The notes below the pieces were generated by a model. It did not search any database. It saw only the letters and a list, made by a program, of their open reading frames with translations, and was not told the origin of the DNA. The position numbers were made by a program, and so were the translations under genes. Positions 1 to 13,299 of a stretch of DNA of 64,000 nucleotides are shown in pieces. The DNA is taken from contig NC_067472.1 in NCBI RefSeq assembly GCF_947179515.1, positions 108,922,506-108,986,505 of the forward strand. The letters are read 5' to 3'. The DNA is from Apodemus sylvaticus. Its lineage: Eukaryota > Chordata > Mammalia > Rodentia > Muridae. Within the stretch, counting starts at the first letter, position 1; each line of letters begins with the position of its first letter.

Positions 1-369
1 AAAACCAGTCTCAGTAAAGGAATTCTTAAAAATAACAACATTTTTAAATGTGAAATAAGGCTTGCTAGATAGGGTTTCGCATATGCTCCACATTGTAAGG
101 ATTTATGTAATTCCACATCTGCTTATCTCTTCTATCCACCTGTTTCAAATGGCAAAACGTGCTTTGCTTTGTTTTCAGGATACGATATATCATAGGAGAT
201 TAGAAGGTGGTGGTGTCAAGAGAAATGGAAACCAATTAACCAATACTTGTGCAAACTTGCTATGAGCTTTTGCTCATGAGAGAGAAAGAAAAGCAAGGAG
301 CAAGTTTCTTCACTAGCATTTTTTTTAAGGGAGCAAAGATGAAATCCCTCACTGCCCTGTTCACTGCAA

Positions 370-540
370 ATTTCCTATCTGCGTGCATGTGTACCACACT
401 GGACCTGGTGCCTAGAGGTCAGAGGAAACGGGGATTTCCCCATTGTGGTGAGCCACCGTGTGGGTGCTGGGAACAAACTGTAGTCCTCTACAGGAACAGC
501 AAAAGCTCTTAGCCATTGAACCATCATCTCTCTAGCCCCA
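370..540 (-). mobile_element. B3-like SINE
   Basis: Reverse copy; ends with attgaaccatcatctctcta then gcccc, the complement of the tRNA-derived head. Confidence 0.75.
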
Positions 541-2202
541 GCACCCTTTATTTATATTAAAGAAAGCTTACTAATACTTTCCACAACATTTCTTACATTT
601 CTACTAAGGCCTATGAGGCTGTCTATTAAATAGTTCCCTTAAAACAAATATAACACTAGTGAAGGTAGATATTTACTGTATTCATGGCCATCTGCGTTGG
701 AATGACTGTGCACCTGGTTTGGCCAGAAGCTGCTTTATGGTCGTTGGCCTGGGATAAGCACCCGTGTTCCTTTCACTCCCTCTCACCCGCTGCTAGCCAC
801 AGGAAAGAGCCTTACTTCAGGAAGCTGGTTGGCAGTCTTTCTAAAGTTGTATAGATACTCAATCTGCCCCAATCTCTCTTTAAGTCTGTCATGGTAGGTT
901 TCAGTTAAATAAGATAAACAGAAACAAGTCAGTGATTTATGTAATTCATGTACAGGATACAGAAAAAATTAAGCTTTGATTTAAAAAAAAAACAAGATTT
1001 AAATGAACACAAACAGGAATTCATACTTATGTGAAAATGACAAATAATAATTCATTTTCATATGTCAGGTATACTTAAAATATTTCAGTATATCAACAGA
1101 ATAGTATTCCAAGCTTTTAAAAGAGATTTGCTTTTATTTTTTAATTATGTATGTGTGTCCGTGTGTGCATGTACACACAAGAGATGGTATCCGCACAGGC
1201 CAGCTGTACTGGATCCCCCTCGAGCTGGAGACATCCACAGTCTAATCTGCTCTTAAAACTGTTACAGTTCTGTGTGGTATCTAGGCTCCATGCCTTAATC
1301 CAGTCCTTCCCTGCAGGCAGGCCGGCTTTTACCTGACCTGCCTCATGAGCGGAGCCCAGGCAGACTCCCTCTCTATCCCCACTCACCAGCTTCCTGGAAC
1401 CTCTAGTTTTTTTCTGTTGTAAAACAACTTGAAAGTTACCTATCAGCTGTTTCTTCCAGGTCACAGCACTTTAGCTAGACCTATCCTCCAGAGGTCTCAG
1501 CTGCCAGTACTGCTACTAGAGGAGCACCTGACTATGCAGTGCCCACAGTGACAAATGCATAACTTACAGGCACCCAATTAAGTCTCAGCTTAAAAGGTAA
1601 TTGTTATAATTTGTTTCTATAGATTATAAGTGGAGTCTCAGACATTAAGCTTATTAACTATGCAAAGAAGAAGACAGAATTCCAGTTTACCTCTCTGCAT
1701 TTACTTCACCTAAAAGGACCATTTATTTGGGTGGCATGGCTATCCTAGCACCTTAGTAACCTTCTCCATGTTCAATATCCTTCTGGATGTCCAATAGTTA
1801 CACAATACCGCTTAGGTGAATAGTAAAGTCACTGTTAAGTAAATGAGACAATAATCTATGGTTATTTTTAAGGAAAACTAGTGATGGGAAAAAAATCAAA
1901 ATGACAAAAACTATTCTCAATCTAACTAAAATTTCTCAAGCACAAAGCTTACACAGATTTTTTTTTCTCTCCTGAAAAAAGTAATTAAAACTACTTGAGC
2001 AATTTGGACAGTTATTGAAAGTAATAATATTTGCTTTGCTTTTTATAGATATAATCGCTGTCCATATGGATCATTACTAAGGACTAGTTTAATGTCTCCC
2101 TAGTTAACTAATCAGTAGCTGCTTCTGGGCAGGACCAACAGGCATCGTATATCATGAACAGTAAGTTCTATGTCTAGCAACCCTCAAAGGATGGACTGGA
2201 GG

Positions 2203-2203
<1 letters not shown>
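541..2203. other. Intron 5 sequence without recognisable feature
   Basis: AT-rich intronic DNA; apart from the B3 scrap at 1,135-1,245 I see nothing supportable. Confidence 0.6.
1135..1245 (-). mobile_element. B3-like SINE fragment
   Basis: tatgtatgtgtgtccgtgtg and gatccccctcgagctggaga: the tail half only. Confidence 0.6.

Positions 2204-2249
<46 letters not shown>
2204..2249 (+). repeat. (TG)n microsatellite
   Basis: 46 bp of uninterrupted TG in intron 5. Confidence 0.97.
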
Positions 2250-2251
<2 letters not shown>

Positions 2252-2334
2252 GTTAACCTCAGGTATCATTCCTTAGGTGCCAATCATACTGTTGTTTTGT
2301 TTTGTTTCTTTTGCTTTGCTGGTTTGTTTTAAAA

Positions 2335-2555
2335 TACTTTGTTTTCAGAGACAATCTCTCCCTAGCCCAGGGCTCACTAAAGAGCTAGCTAATACTCCCT
2401 AAGGATCTACGTGCCTTTGCCAGCCTAGTGCTAGGATTGGAGCCATGCACTTCTATCCCTGGCTTTTACACACACAGGGGTTCTAGGAATTGAACTTGGG
2501 TCCTTGTACTTGCATGGCAAATACTTTACTGACTGAACCATTTCCTCAGCCTAAA
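2335..2555 (-). mobile_element. B4-like SINE
   Basis: B1-derived part (gggctcactaaagagctagc) followed by an ID-like end (tactttactgactgaaccat). Confidence 0.6.
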
Positions 2556-3259
2556 GGGGTGAACCTTATGTCAATAAAGTTGTTGTTAAAAGTATATAAT
2601 TTACTCATTTGAACACAATGTTCTTATAGAAAGCCATGAAGTCGATCTTAACACCTATAAAATCATCCTTCTTCTGTTTTTCCTATGGTACATACACCCA
2701 GAATCTTCAACTACTTCTTTAGCTTATAGTGTCCTTCATTATCCCTGCTAGAGATAGGGCACAGAGTCATAACTTTTTATATGAAGTTTAATAATAGATT
2801 CTAAGAACCCAGAAGCTGGAAAAGGAATAGGACAGAGAAGCTATACAGTTTTATAGATTTTAATGATTTGTCTAAACATAATTCACTGAATAATACATGC
2901 ATCAAGACAAAAGATAATCCAGAGACAAATAAAGAAAATATGTACTGCAAACCTAAAGATTATATACTATAGATGCTCTATAATAATGGGAAGAACACTG
3001 GACTTCTGTTGTTTCAAGAATACAAAAGCAAGGCATCATATCAAATATAAAAGTCTTAACCATTAAATATGAACATCATTTTGAAATATACTATCATGTA
3101 AATATTAAAATAACATTACCTCTAAATTACACTCAATACCAGCAAGGTCAAAGTCCCTTAAGATATGCTCTTGTGAATGGGACAATCTTTTAAATAATGG
3201 CTATCATAATTACAACTCCTTATTTAATGCACGCCTTGTTCAATAGCGTCTATGAGGTA
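2556..3259. other. Intron 5, no feature seen
   Basis: AT-rich; no splice-flanked open block and no recognisable repeat. Confidence 0.6.
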
Positions 3260-3630
3260 ATAAATATTTGTGCATCTCAGTAACCATGAAGCCATATGAG
3301 ATATCAAGTAATGAAAAGACACACAGAAACCTCCAATGCATACTATTAAGGAAAAGAAGCCACTCTGAAAAGGCTGCACACTGCATGACTCCAAGTACGT
3401 AGCAGTATTGGAGTGGGGAAGGGCAGAGACACAAAGCACCGATGCCAGAGTTCCCACGGCAGGGCAGCTATTCTGGATGTGGTAATGGTGGATGCATGTC
3501 AGAAGGCACAGAGCGTGCAACATTGAGAATGAGGGCTCATGGGAACTACGGGTTTCAGGCGGTGATTATGTGTCAGTGTAGATTTATCAAAGGCCGGGAT
3601 GATAATAAAGGTGGAAAACAAACATAAAAA
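3260..3630 (+). mobile_element. Ancient L1M 3' end fragment
   Basis: Resembles the 3' end of an old mammalian L1 (the part reading like aagaagccactctgaaaagg, then a G-rich stretch and atgtgtcagtgtagatttatca). Open frames on both strands here are short and unconvincing. Confidence 0.55.
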
Positions 3631-4169
3631 CAAAAGGAAAAAACTGAGAAATCCTGTACTATCAGGATATGAAAGACACTCACAAGATAGCAGACACATA
3701 AAAGGCAGAGAAGACTCACTGGGTACTAAGTTTTCCACAGCTAAACTAGTTTAGAAACTAAGTGGGTAAAACAATTATTAACTCAAGCTGAAAGACAGAG
3801 TTATGAAATCAACACATGAAAATGACAGACTAAATCAAAATGAACAAACCCACTTACAGAATTTCAGATACCCTGCCCTGAGGAGCCCTGGGGAGTTTCA
3901 TTTCCTACGCCCCAAGCTCTCACCCAGGTGACGGTACAGTTAGGGATTCTCTTATAAAGAACAGAGTTGAGAAAGAAGGCAGTACCTTTTCCTTGAAGAG
4001 ATCTGACAATCACTACTTATCTAATAGTACAGCCAACAGCTCCACATACTACATACACTCCCTCAGAGGTTGCAATGACAAAAGCACTTCATCTCTGTGC
4101 TAGTCTTTCCAATACCCTGCATGATCCAGGTCTAATCTGAAGAAACATCAGATGAACTAAGAGTAGGTT

Positions 4170-4490
4170 CCATCCTACAGGTCACGAAAAACAAAGAATG
4201 TGAAAGAGCAACAGATAAGAAGAGGTTTGTGAGCAAGACAACTACATTTCAGATGTCTTAAACGGAATCCTGGAAAAAGAAGATATTACTGATAGAGAAA
4301 CTAGTGAAACCCAAATATACCGTGGAATCTGCTTAACCCTTATTCATTAACATTATACTCTTCAGTTTTACAAATGTGTCACAGTAATGGAAGGAGAAAG
4401 GGAAGGGTAGGGGAGGTGGGAACTACACTGCATCTGTAACCTGTCTACACATCCAGAGCCGATTCCAGAACAGCATCTATTTAAAGAATG
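4170..4490 (+). mobile_element. Possible ancient L1 or DNA-transposon 3' fragment
   Basis: Weak resemblance to an old interspersed repeat tail (a tggaaaaagaagatattactg-type segment, then an AG-rich stretch and gtgggaactac). The family is not assigned. Confidence 0.3.
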
Positions 4491-4944
4491 AAAAACCTTG
4501 AAAACAGTCATAAATGCATTAGATTAACAGAGGTTCTTTGGAAAATGCTAGTCTTCTAAATTTAACCACATATATGCCTTCTAACAGTCTTTTAAATAAA
4601 ATTAAACAAAACACAAAGAGAAAGAGTGACAAAAATTTCTTAACAGAGTAAATCACGAAACATGATGTACTATATGTTAATAGTTCTAGAACTATGAATA
4701 TTAAATTAGGAACATTTGCATGGACATTATTAGAAATACATGTTATAAATTTAAGATCTAAATTTGATCCTTCATCAAGTTTTATTATACTCTGTGTTTT
4801 ATAGATCACTGTACTTTACTGATAAAGAGGCATGTTTATTACATTAGCAGTTTTATAATACAAGTGTTTGGTAAACTTACATCCCATATGTGATCCTTCT
4901 GAGGGAGAGGGACCTTGCCTCTAGCAGTATAGGTTATAGAAATT

Positions 4945-5105
4945 TGTACTGTTTGGTTTGGTTTGGTTTGGAACAATGCATCACATAGCCAAGCAGGCCT
5001 CAAGTAAATAGGTACATTGCTATATAGGCCAGGCTGACACTGAACTCTACTGGTCCTCCTTTCTCCACCTTCTAAATACTGGGATTACGGGCTAGTGCCT
5101 AGCCT
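4945..5105 (-). mobile_element. Diverged B1 SINE
   Basis: ataggccaggctgacactga and aatactgggattacgggcta; reverse copy. Confidence 0.65.
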
Positions 5106-5631
5106 AAAAGGGCAGTTATAAAGCTTGCCTACACCTTGAATACAGGGCAAAAGGTAATTTTAAAAGTAATATCTGATGGCTGAAGTATGAGAATACAGAC
5201 CCATGCAAAGGCTACCACTTAGGAGAGTGCCCTTGCTCTGTTGTTTCTTTACTGTGAAAGGAAATACTCTAAAATACATATGTATCCATTTCTACATTTT
5301 GTCCTCAAATGTAACATTTTTTTCAATTATAAGAAATAATACCAGAAGGTTAGGGTTTATTGGTCTATAGGACACCAAACCATTTCTAATACAGAATTCG
5401 TAACTGGACAGTTGTTAGGGTTGACTGTGAATACATATGATGGCCTCTATCTTACAGATCTAAACTCTGCAGAGGTTGTTGTCCAATTTCTTCTTTAAGG
5501 AAGGGGAAGTTGGACTCACAGGAATACCCAGATATTTTCCAAAACTTTGACATAGCAGAAGTTTACTCAATTTAACTTGTTAATAGATTTATAGTACAGT
5601 TTATTTTCTTTTTAAAACTCAATTGCTGATA

Positions 5632-5815
5632 GTTTAGAGAAGTAGTTCGGTGGGTAAGAGTGCTTGCTGCTCTTACAGAGGACCTGAGTTCAGTTCCCAG
5701 CTCCCATATCAGGCAGCTCACAACTGCCTGCAACTCTAGCTCAAGGGGATCCAATATCCTCTTCTCAACAGATATGTAGACAAGCAAACACACATGAATG
5801 TATGCACATCAATTA
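5632..5815 (+). mobile_element. B3-like SINE
   Basis: gtgggtaagagtgcttgctg then ggacctgagttcagttccca; tRNA-derived head. Confidence 0.8.
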
Positions 5816-6074
5816 CTGAACAAAAACGTTTCCTACTTTCCTACAATTTTCTTTCAAGTGAAATGAGCCAGTATACGGCTCAGACATAAACTGTGAACAG
5901 CCTTTACTTCCATGCATATATATGGTCAGTTATATTGAAACTTTGATTACATGGTTAGGATTTAAGCAAGAATAATTAGGAATAGAAAAATTACAACTTC
6001 ATACTTTGCTGTTACACCTTTTATTAAAACAGAAGTCTAGACTACTATGATTTAATTGGAAAATATTTATAGAC

Positions 6075-6245
6075 TTTTTTCTTTTCTTTTTATCTTATGT
6101 GTATGAGTGTTTCTCAGAGGTCAGATGGGAATGACAGATCCCATGGAACTGGAGCTACAGACAGTTGTGAGCCACTGTGTGGGTGCTAGGAACCAAACCC
6201 AGGTCCTCTTCAAGAACAAGTGCTCTTAACCATTGAGCCATCTTT
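6075..6245 (-). mobile_element. B3-like SINE
   Basis: tgtgagccactgtgtgggtg and ttaaccattgagccatcttt; reverse copy. Confidence 0.75.
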
Positions 6246-6924
6246 CTTGTTCCTCCTTTGGACATTTTCAAATTGTTCATTTAATCTACTTGGTAGATTA
6301 ATGATAGAATATTTTCAGCTTTTGCATTTGAGAACACTGTTTCTTTCTGCCCCAAATCACAATCAGCATAAATAGAAAAATAAACTTCTGTACCCTGACA
6401 TCACTTCTAGGTGAAGTTGTCCTGAGACAGTTAAGAAAGCAGGAACATCAAAGAAATTCTCCTCAGGTACCTTTATTTTGCTTGAAGGCTGTAAACAAAA
6501 AACACAAGCCACAGAAAGCTATTATGGATTTTATTTTGCTTTTCACAACCACACAAACCATAACTAAAAACAATATTGCAGTTAAGTCGATGTAAAGATT
6601 ATTCCTTCTCAGTAAAATAAAAGGAGTTCATATGCTTAAATAGAACATACCTATGTAGACAGTTCTAACAGCTAAGGAGCTCACCATGAATTTCATAACA
6701 CGGCAAATATAGGACATAGACATTTTTATGAATTTTTCCCTAAAATGTAATTCTGATTAAGAACAAACCAAGGTAATAGATTATGAATGAAAACATTACA
6801 TTTGACAATTCACATGACCTCTTAAATTTGAGCTACAATTAAAACCTAATTTTCTTAGGGAGTAGTTCCAGTACATGTCATATATTATTAAAATATTAAC
6901 TGTACTTTAACTGTAGTTTTTTTA

Positions 6925-7135
6925 AAAAAGATTTATTTTTGTTTTACCTGTATGACCATTTTGCCTGCAATTATGTAAGTGTAGTGAGTGCTTGCCTGGT
7001 GCCCAGAGGAACCAGAAGAGAGTGCTGTGTCCCGGAACTGGCATTAGATATGGTTGTGAGCTGCCATGTGGAGCTGAGACCCAAACCTGTGTCCTCTGGG
7101 AGAGCAGCCAGTGTTTTGCCACATCTCTCGAGCCC
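6925..7135 (-). mobile_element. B2/B3-like SINE
   Basis: tgcctggtgcccagaggaac and gttgtgagctgccatgtgga; reverse copy. Confidence 0.75.
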
Positions 7136-7291
7136 CTTTACTTTACAAAGGCACGATAAACGAGTGGACAAAATTATTACCAGTCGCTGCATCCATAGCC
7201 TCTTCAAGATTTAAGCTCAGTCTACAAATGCACTTTGTATTAAATGTCTGCATTCTCCCACCTCACTGTCATCTCCTAAACGGCATAAAAA

Positions 7292-7292
<1 letters not shown>

Positions 7293-7343
<51 letters not shown>
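7293..7343 (+). repeat. (CA)n microsatellite
   Basis: 51 bp of uninterrupted CA in intron 5. Confidence 0.97.
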
Positions 7344-7346
<3 letters not shown>

Positions 7347-7404
7347 TTTGTGGCATCACCCTTTCCTAGGATTGTTTTGTTTTGGCAATGTGGAGGGGTT
7401 TTTT

Positions 7405-7541
7405 TACTTTTGTTTTGGTTTTTTGAGACAGGGATTTTCTGGGCAGCCTTGGCTGTCGTACACCAGGCTGTCCTCAAACTCAGAGATCTGCAGGTCTGTG
7501 CCTCCTGAGTGCTGAGAGGCATGTGCTACTACTGCCCAGAT
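7405..7541 (-). mobile_element. B1 SINE
   Basis: ttttgagacagggattttct and ctcaaactcagagatctgca; reverse copy. Confidence 0.85.
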
Positions 7542-7589
7542 GATTTCAAGGATTTTATGCTTCTATATAATTTTAAGGATTTTTTTCTA

Positions 7590-8060
7590 GTACTCTGAAT
7601 AATGTCATTGAAATTTTTATGGGGGGATTGCATTTGATATGTATACTGATTTTGGTCACATCAATTCTCCCCACTCTATAACATGAGCAGTCATTCAATC
7701 TTCGAGTGTTTTCTTCAGTGTTTAATTTTCAGAGCAGAGGTCTTCTAACTCCTTTGTTAGGTTTATTCTTAGGCATTTAGTATCTATTTTGAGGCTACTA
7801 TAAATGGTATTGCTTTCTTCATTTTTTGCTTAGCATGCTCATTACTGGGACATTGAAAAGTTCCTGTGTTTTTATATGTTGATAAATACTTTCCTACGAG
7901 TGTTTATCAAGTGTTTATCAGGTTTAAGAGTTTTCTGGAATTATGAGCAGATTTTAATGTTTCATTTATCAGCAGTTTGGAAAAAAAGAATTTTAGACTT
8001 ATATCTATCCAATTTATTTAAGTGGCTTCAAACAATCTTACTTCACTTTGTCTTCCAATG
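7590..8060 (-). mobile_element. Ancient L1 fragment
   Basis: On the plus strand it resembles the antisense of an old L1 ORF2 block (a region like gttaggtttattcttaggca followed by ttatgagc-type text). It is much more diverged than the adjacent L1 at 8.15 kb. Edges are approximate. Confidence 0.55.
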
Positions 8061-8986
8061 TTATATGCAAGCATTTATAGGATAAAATGCATGCATTATA
8101 AGATAGCTTATTTTCCCTTATATTACAATTAAATTATTACACTGATTTTTATTTTTTTTATTAGATACTGGCTTTATTTACATTTCAAATGTTGTCCTCT
8201 TTCCTCATGCCCCCCCCCCCCCGAAAACCTCCTACCCCACCCCTCCTCCCCCTGCTCACCCACCCACCCACTCACCCCCTCCCACTTTCCTGTCCTGGCA
8301 TTCCCCTACACTAGGACACTGAGTCTTTACAGGACCAATAGCCTCTCCTATCACTGATGTCTGAAAAGGCCATCGTCTGTTACATATGTAGCTGGGTCCC
8401 ACCTTATATACTCTTTGGTTGGTGGTTTAGTCCCTGGGATCTCTGGGGGTGCTGGTTGGTTCATACTGTTGTTCCTTCTATGGAGCTGCAAACCCCTTCA
8501 ACTCCTTGGATCCTTTCTCTAGCTCCTCCATTGGGGACCCTGTGCTCAGTCCATTGGTTGGCTGTGAACATCCACTTCTGTATTTGTCAAACAGTGGCAG
8601 AACCTCTCAGGAGACAGCTATATTATGCTCCTGTTAGCAAGCACTTGTTGGCATCCACAAGAGTGTCTGTGTTTGGTAACTGTATATGGGATGGATCCCC
8701 AGGTGGGGCAGTCTCTGGACGGCCTTTCCTTCTGTTTCTGCTCCACACTTTTTATCTCCTACCATGTGTATTTTGATCCCCCTTCTAAGAAGGACCAAAG
8801 TATCCACACTTTGGTCTTCCTTCTTCTTTAGCTTCACGTGGTCTCTGAGTTCTAGCATGGGTATTCCCAGCCTTTGGACTAATGATCCACTTATAGGTGA
8901 GTACATAACATGTGTGTTCTTATTGAGTTACCTCACTCAGGATGATATTTTCTAGTTCCATCTGTTTGGAATTTGAACTAAAAATT

Positions 8987-11900
8987 TCATGGATTATTTT
9001 TAATAGCAGAGTAGAACTCCATTGTGTAAATGTACCACATTTTCTGTATACATTCCTCTGTTGAGAGACATCTGGGTTGTTTCCAGCTTCTGGCTATTAT
9101 AAATAAGGCAGCTATGAACATAGTGGAGCATGTGTCTTTATTACATGTTGGAAAATCTTCTGGGTATATGCCCAAGAGTGGTATAGCTGGTCCTCTGGTA
9201 GTACTATGTAGAATTTTCTTAGTAGCTGCCAAACTGATTTCCAGAGTTGTTTTACCATCTTGCAATCCCACCAGCAATGGAGGAGTGTTCCTTTTTCTCC
9301 ACATCCTCACCAGTGTCTACTATCCCGAGTTTTGATCTTAGCCATTCTGACTGGTGGGAGGTGGAATCTCAGGGTTGTTTTGATTTGCATTTCCCTGATG
9401 ATTAAGGATATTGAACATTTCTTTAGGTGATTTTCAACCATTCGGTATTCCTCAGTTGAGAATTCTTTGTTTAGCTCTGTACCCCATTTTTTAATAGGAT
9501 TATTTGGTTTTCTGGAATCTAACTTTTTGAGCTCTTTGTATATATTGGATATTAGCCCTCTTGGATGTAGGATTGGGAAAGATCATTTCCCTGTTTTCTA
9601 GAAGTCATCTGCTACCTCTGGCGATTTGTCCATGACCTCAGTGTCCTTTGCCTTACAGAAACTTTGTAATTTTATGAGGTCCCATTTGTCAATTCTTGAT
9701 CTTAGAAAATAAGCTATTGGTGTTCTGTTCAGGAAATTTTCCCTTCTGTCCATGTGTTCCAGGTTCTTATCCACTTTCTCTTCTATTAGATTCAGCGTAT
9801 CTGGTTTTATGTGGAGGTCCTTTATCCACTTGGACTTGAGCTTTGTACAAGGAGATAATGGATCAATTTGCATTCTCCTACATGCTGACTGCCAGTTGAC
9901 CCAGCACCATTTGTTGAAAATATTGTCTTTTTTCCACTGGATGATTTTAGCTCCTTTGTCAAAGAATAAGTGACCATAGATGTGTGGGTTCATTTCTGGG
10001 TCTTCAATTCTATTCCACTGATCTACCTGCCGGTCACTGTACCAATACCAAGAAGTTTTTATCACGATTGCTCTATAGTGTAGCTTATGGTCAGGAATGG
10101 TGATTTGGCCAGAAGTTCTTTTATTTTTGAGAACAGTTTTCGCTATCCTGGGTTTTTTGTTATTATAGATAAATTTGGAAATTGCTCTAACTCTATGAAG
10201 AATCGAGTTGGAATTTTGATGGGGATTGCATTGAATCTGTAGATTGCTTTTGGCAAGATGGCCATTTTCACTATTATTAACCCTGCCAATCCAGGAGCAT
10301 GGGAGATCTTTCCATCTTCTGAGATGTTCGATTTCTTTCTTCAGCGACTTGAAGTTCTTTTTATTTTAAATAAAGAGCCCATTTTATTTTTTTCATGCTA
10401 AGCTATGATATTTAATTAATAGAATATTAGTCTCCTCCTTAGAGGGATAGCTGCATCTTTCAACATTCTTGTGAGGTTGGAGAGATCTGTTGTGCAGGCA
10501 TGTTCTAGAAGACTGAATGCATGCATGGTTTGTTATTCATTCACTTGTGACTTCAATCATAACTACATTTTCTGCAACATAAATGCTAAATTATACAATA
10601 TGCCTCTTTCTAAGCACATGAGATCAATTGTTAAACAGATGAGAAGGAATGATAATATTACAAACTTAAACTGAACTACAGGGTATAGCACATGACTTCA
10701 TTTAATATTGATAGCAGCTCAATTTAAGAGTTGAAAAAGCAAACACCTTTAATAAATTTGGTGTGGATGATCATATAGCCTGATATACTATTGTACAGGA
10801 GTGTATACATACTGTAGGTAGAATTATGTACATTTCAATATATACCACATATTTTTCCTACTCACAATTTTCTTTTGATAAATGAAGCACTTTCATTGTA
10901 CACAGATGTGAAATGCTGCATTATATCCTGAGTAATTGAGGGATTATTATCATTCAGAACTTTCACTTGCTTGGCTAGAGTTATGCCAAGGTATATATTA
11001 TTATTTGTGACTATTGTCAAGGGTGTCATTTTCCTAATTTCTTTCTCAGTTTCTTTATCCTTTGAGTATAAGAAGGCAACTGATTGTTTGAGTTGATTTT
11101 ATATCCGGCCACTTCGCTTAAGTTGTTTATCAGCTTTAAGAGTTCTGGAATTTTGGGGATCACTTAAGTATACTATTATATCATGTGCAAATAGTGATAT
11201 TTTGACTTCTTCCTTACCAATTTGTATCTCCTTTTGTTGTCTAATTGCTCTGGCTAGAACTTCAAGTACTATACTGAACAGGTAGGGAGGGACATCCTTG
11301 TCTAGTTCCTGATTTCAGTGGGATTGCTTCAAGTTTCTCTCCATTTAGTTTGATGTTGGCTACTGTGTTTTTGTATATTGCTTTTATTATGTTTAGGTAT
11401 GGGCATTAAATTCCTAATCATGACTTTTATCATGAAGGGGTATTGGATTCTGTCAAATGCTTTCTCAGTATCTAATGAAATGATTATGTGGTTTTTTCTT
11501 TGAGTTTATGCAGTGGATTACATTGATGGATTTTCGATTATTGAATCATCCTTTATCCTGGGATGAAGCCTACTTGATCATGGTGGATGATCATTTTGGC
11601 TTGTTCTTGGATTAGGTTGGCAAAATTTTTATTGAGTATTTCTGCATCAGTATTCATAAGGGAAATTGGTCTGAAGTTCTCTTTTTTTGTTGGGTCTTTG
11701 TGTGGTTGAGTATAAGCATAATTGTGGCTTCATAAATGAATTGGGTAGTGTTCCTTCTGTTTCTATTTTGTAGAATAGTTTGAAGAGAATTGGTATGAGG
11801 TCTTCTTTGAAGGTCTGATAGAACTCTGCATTAAAACCATCTGGTCCTGGGCTTTTTTTGGTTGGGAGACTTTCTATGACCCTTTTTATTTCTTCAGGTG

Positions 11901-13255
11901 TTATGGGACTGTTTAGATCATTTATCTGATCCTGATTTACCTTTGGTACCTGGTATCTGTCTAGAATTTTATCCATTTCATCTAGATTTTCCAGTTTTGT
12001 TGAGTATAGGCTTTTGTAGCAGAAAAAAGGATTTTTCAGTTTTCCTCAGTCTCTGTTGTTATTTCTCCCTTTTCATTTCTGGTTTTGATTTGGATACTGT
12101 CTCTGTGCCCTCTGGTTAGTTTAGCTAAAGGTTTACCTATCTGGTTGGTTTTTTCAAAGAACCAGCTCCTGCTTTTGTTGATTCTTTGTATAGTTCTTTT
12201 TGTTTTTACTTGGTTGATATTAGCCCTGAGTTCGATTATTTCCTGCCGTCTACTCTTCTTGGGTGTGTTTGAGTTTTTTTGCTCTAGAGCCTTCAGATGT
12301 GCTGTCAAGCTGCTAGTGTATGCTCTCTTCGGTTTCATTTTGGAGGCACCCAGAGCTATAAGTATTACTCTTAGCACTGCTTTCATCATGTTCCATAGGT
12401 TTGGGTATGTTGTACCTTCATTTTCATTAAATTCTAAAACATCTTTAATTTCTTTATTTCTTCCTTGACCAAGTTATCATTGAGTAGATTGTTTGCTGTT
12501 CAGTGTCCACACGTATGTGGGCTTTTTATTATTTTTGGTGTTATTGAAGACCAGCCTTAGTCTGTGGTGATCTGATAGTATGCATGGAATTATTTCAATC
12601 TTCTTATATCTGTTGAGGCCTATTTTGTGATTGATTATACGGTCAATTCTGGAGAAGGTACCATGTGATGCTAAGAAGGTATATTCTTTTGTTTTAGGAT
12701 AAAATATAGATATCTGTCAAATCCATTTGGTTCATAACTTTTTAAAATTTCACTGGGTTTCTGTTTAGTTTGTGTTTCCATGATCTGTCCATTGATGAGA
12801 GTGGGGTGTTGAAGTCTCCCACTATTATTGTATGAGGTGCAATGTGTGCTTTGAGCTTTAGTAAAGTTTCTTTTATGAATGCAGGTACCCTTGCATTTGA
12901 AGCACAGATGTTCAGAATTGAGATTTCATCTTGGTAGATTTTTCCTTTGATGAGTATGAAGTGTCCTTCCTTATCTTTTTTGATAACTTTAGGTTGAAAG
13001 TAGATTTTATTCTATATTAGAATGGCTACTCCAGCTTGTTTCTTGGGGCCATTTGCTTGGAAAATTGTTTTACAGCCTTTTACTCTGAGACAGTGTCTTT
13101 GTCCCTGAGGTGAGTATGCAGCAAAATGTTGGGTGCTGTTTATGCACCCAGTCTGTTAGTCTATGCCATTTTATTTGGGGAATTGAGTCTATTGATATTA
13201 AGAAATATTAAGGAATAGTGACTGTTGCTTCCTGTTATTTTTGTTATTAAAGGTG
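8987..13255 (-). pseudogene. L1 ORF2 remnant (endonuclease/reverse transcriptase)
   Basis: Broken ORF2 of the same L1. Recognisable pieces are an endonuclease-to-RT linker (12,036-12,389), the RT N-terminus with KKSPGPDGFNAEFYQTFKED (11,647-11,976), post-RT pieces with WYWYSDRQVDQWNRIEDPEM (9,598-10,065), and the C-terminus with CSTMFIAALFIIARSW and MWYIYTMEFYSAIKN ending at 8,987. Stops, frameshifts and the foreign insert at 10,360-10,947 disrupt it. Confidence 0.85.
10360..10947 (-). other. Non-L1 insert inside the large L1 (3' UTR-like)
   Basis: L1 homology stops after gacttgaagttctt near 10,359 and resumes at about 10,948 with the next bases of the L1 body, so this is an insertion and not a junction between two copies. 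It is AT-rich, has no SINE or LTR hallmark I recognise and no long open frame. On the minus strand it ends with an AATAAA-like motif and an A-rich stretch (ttaaaataaaaag), as a retroposed mRNA 3' end would. The source gene is not identified and a target-site duplication is not clear. Confidence 0.55.
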
Positions 13256-13299
13256 GAATTATGTTTATGAGGCTATCTTCTTTTTGCTTTGTTAAAAGA

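Noticed and set aside
8357..8955. Several overlapping 60-139-codon frames
   Set aside because: All lie in the 3' UTR of the minus-strand L1.
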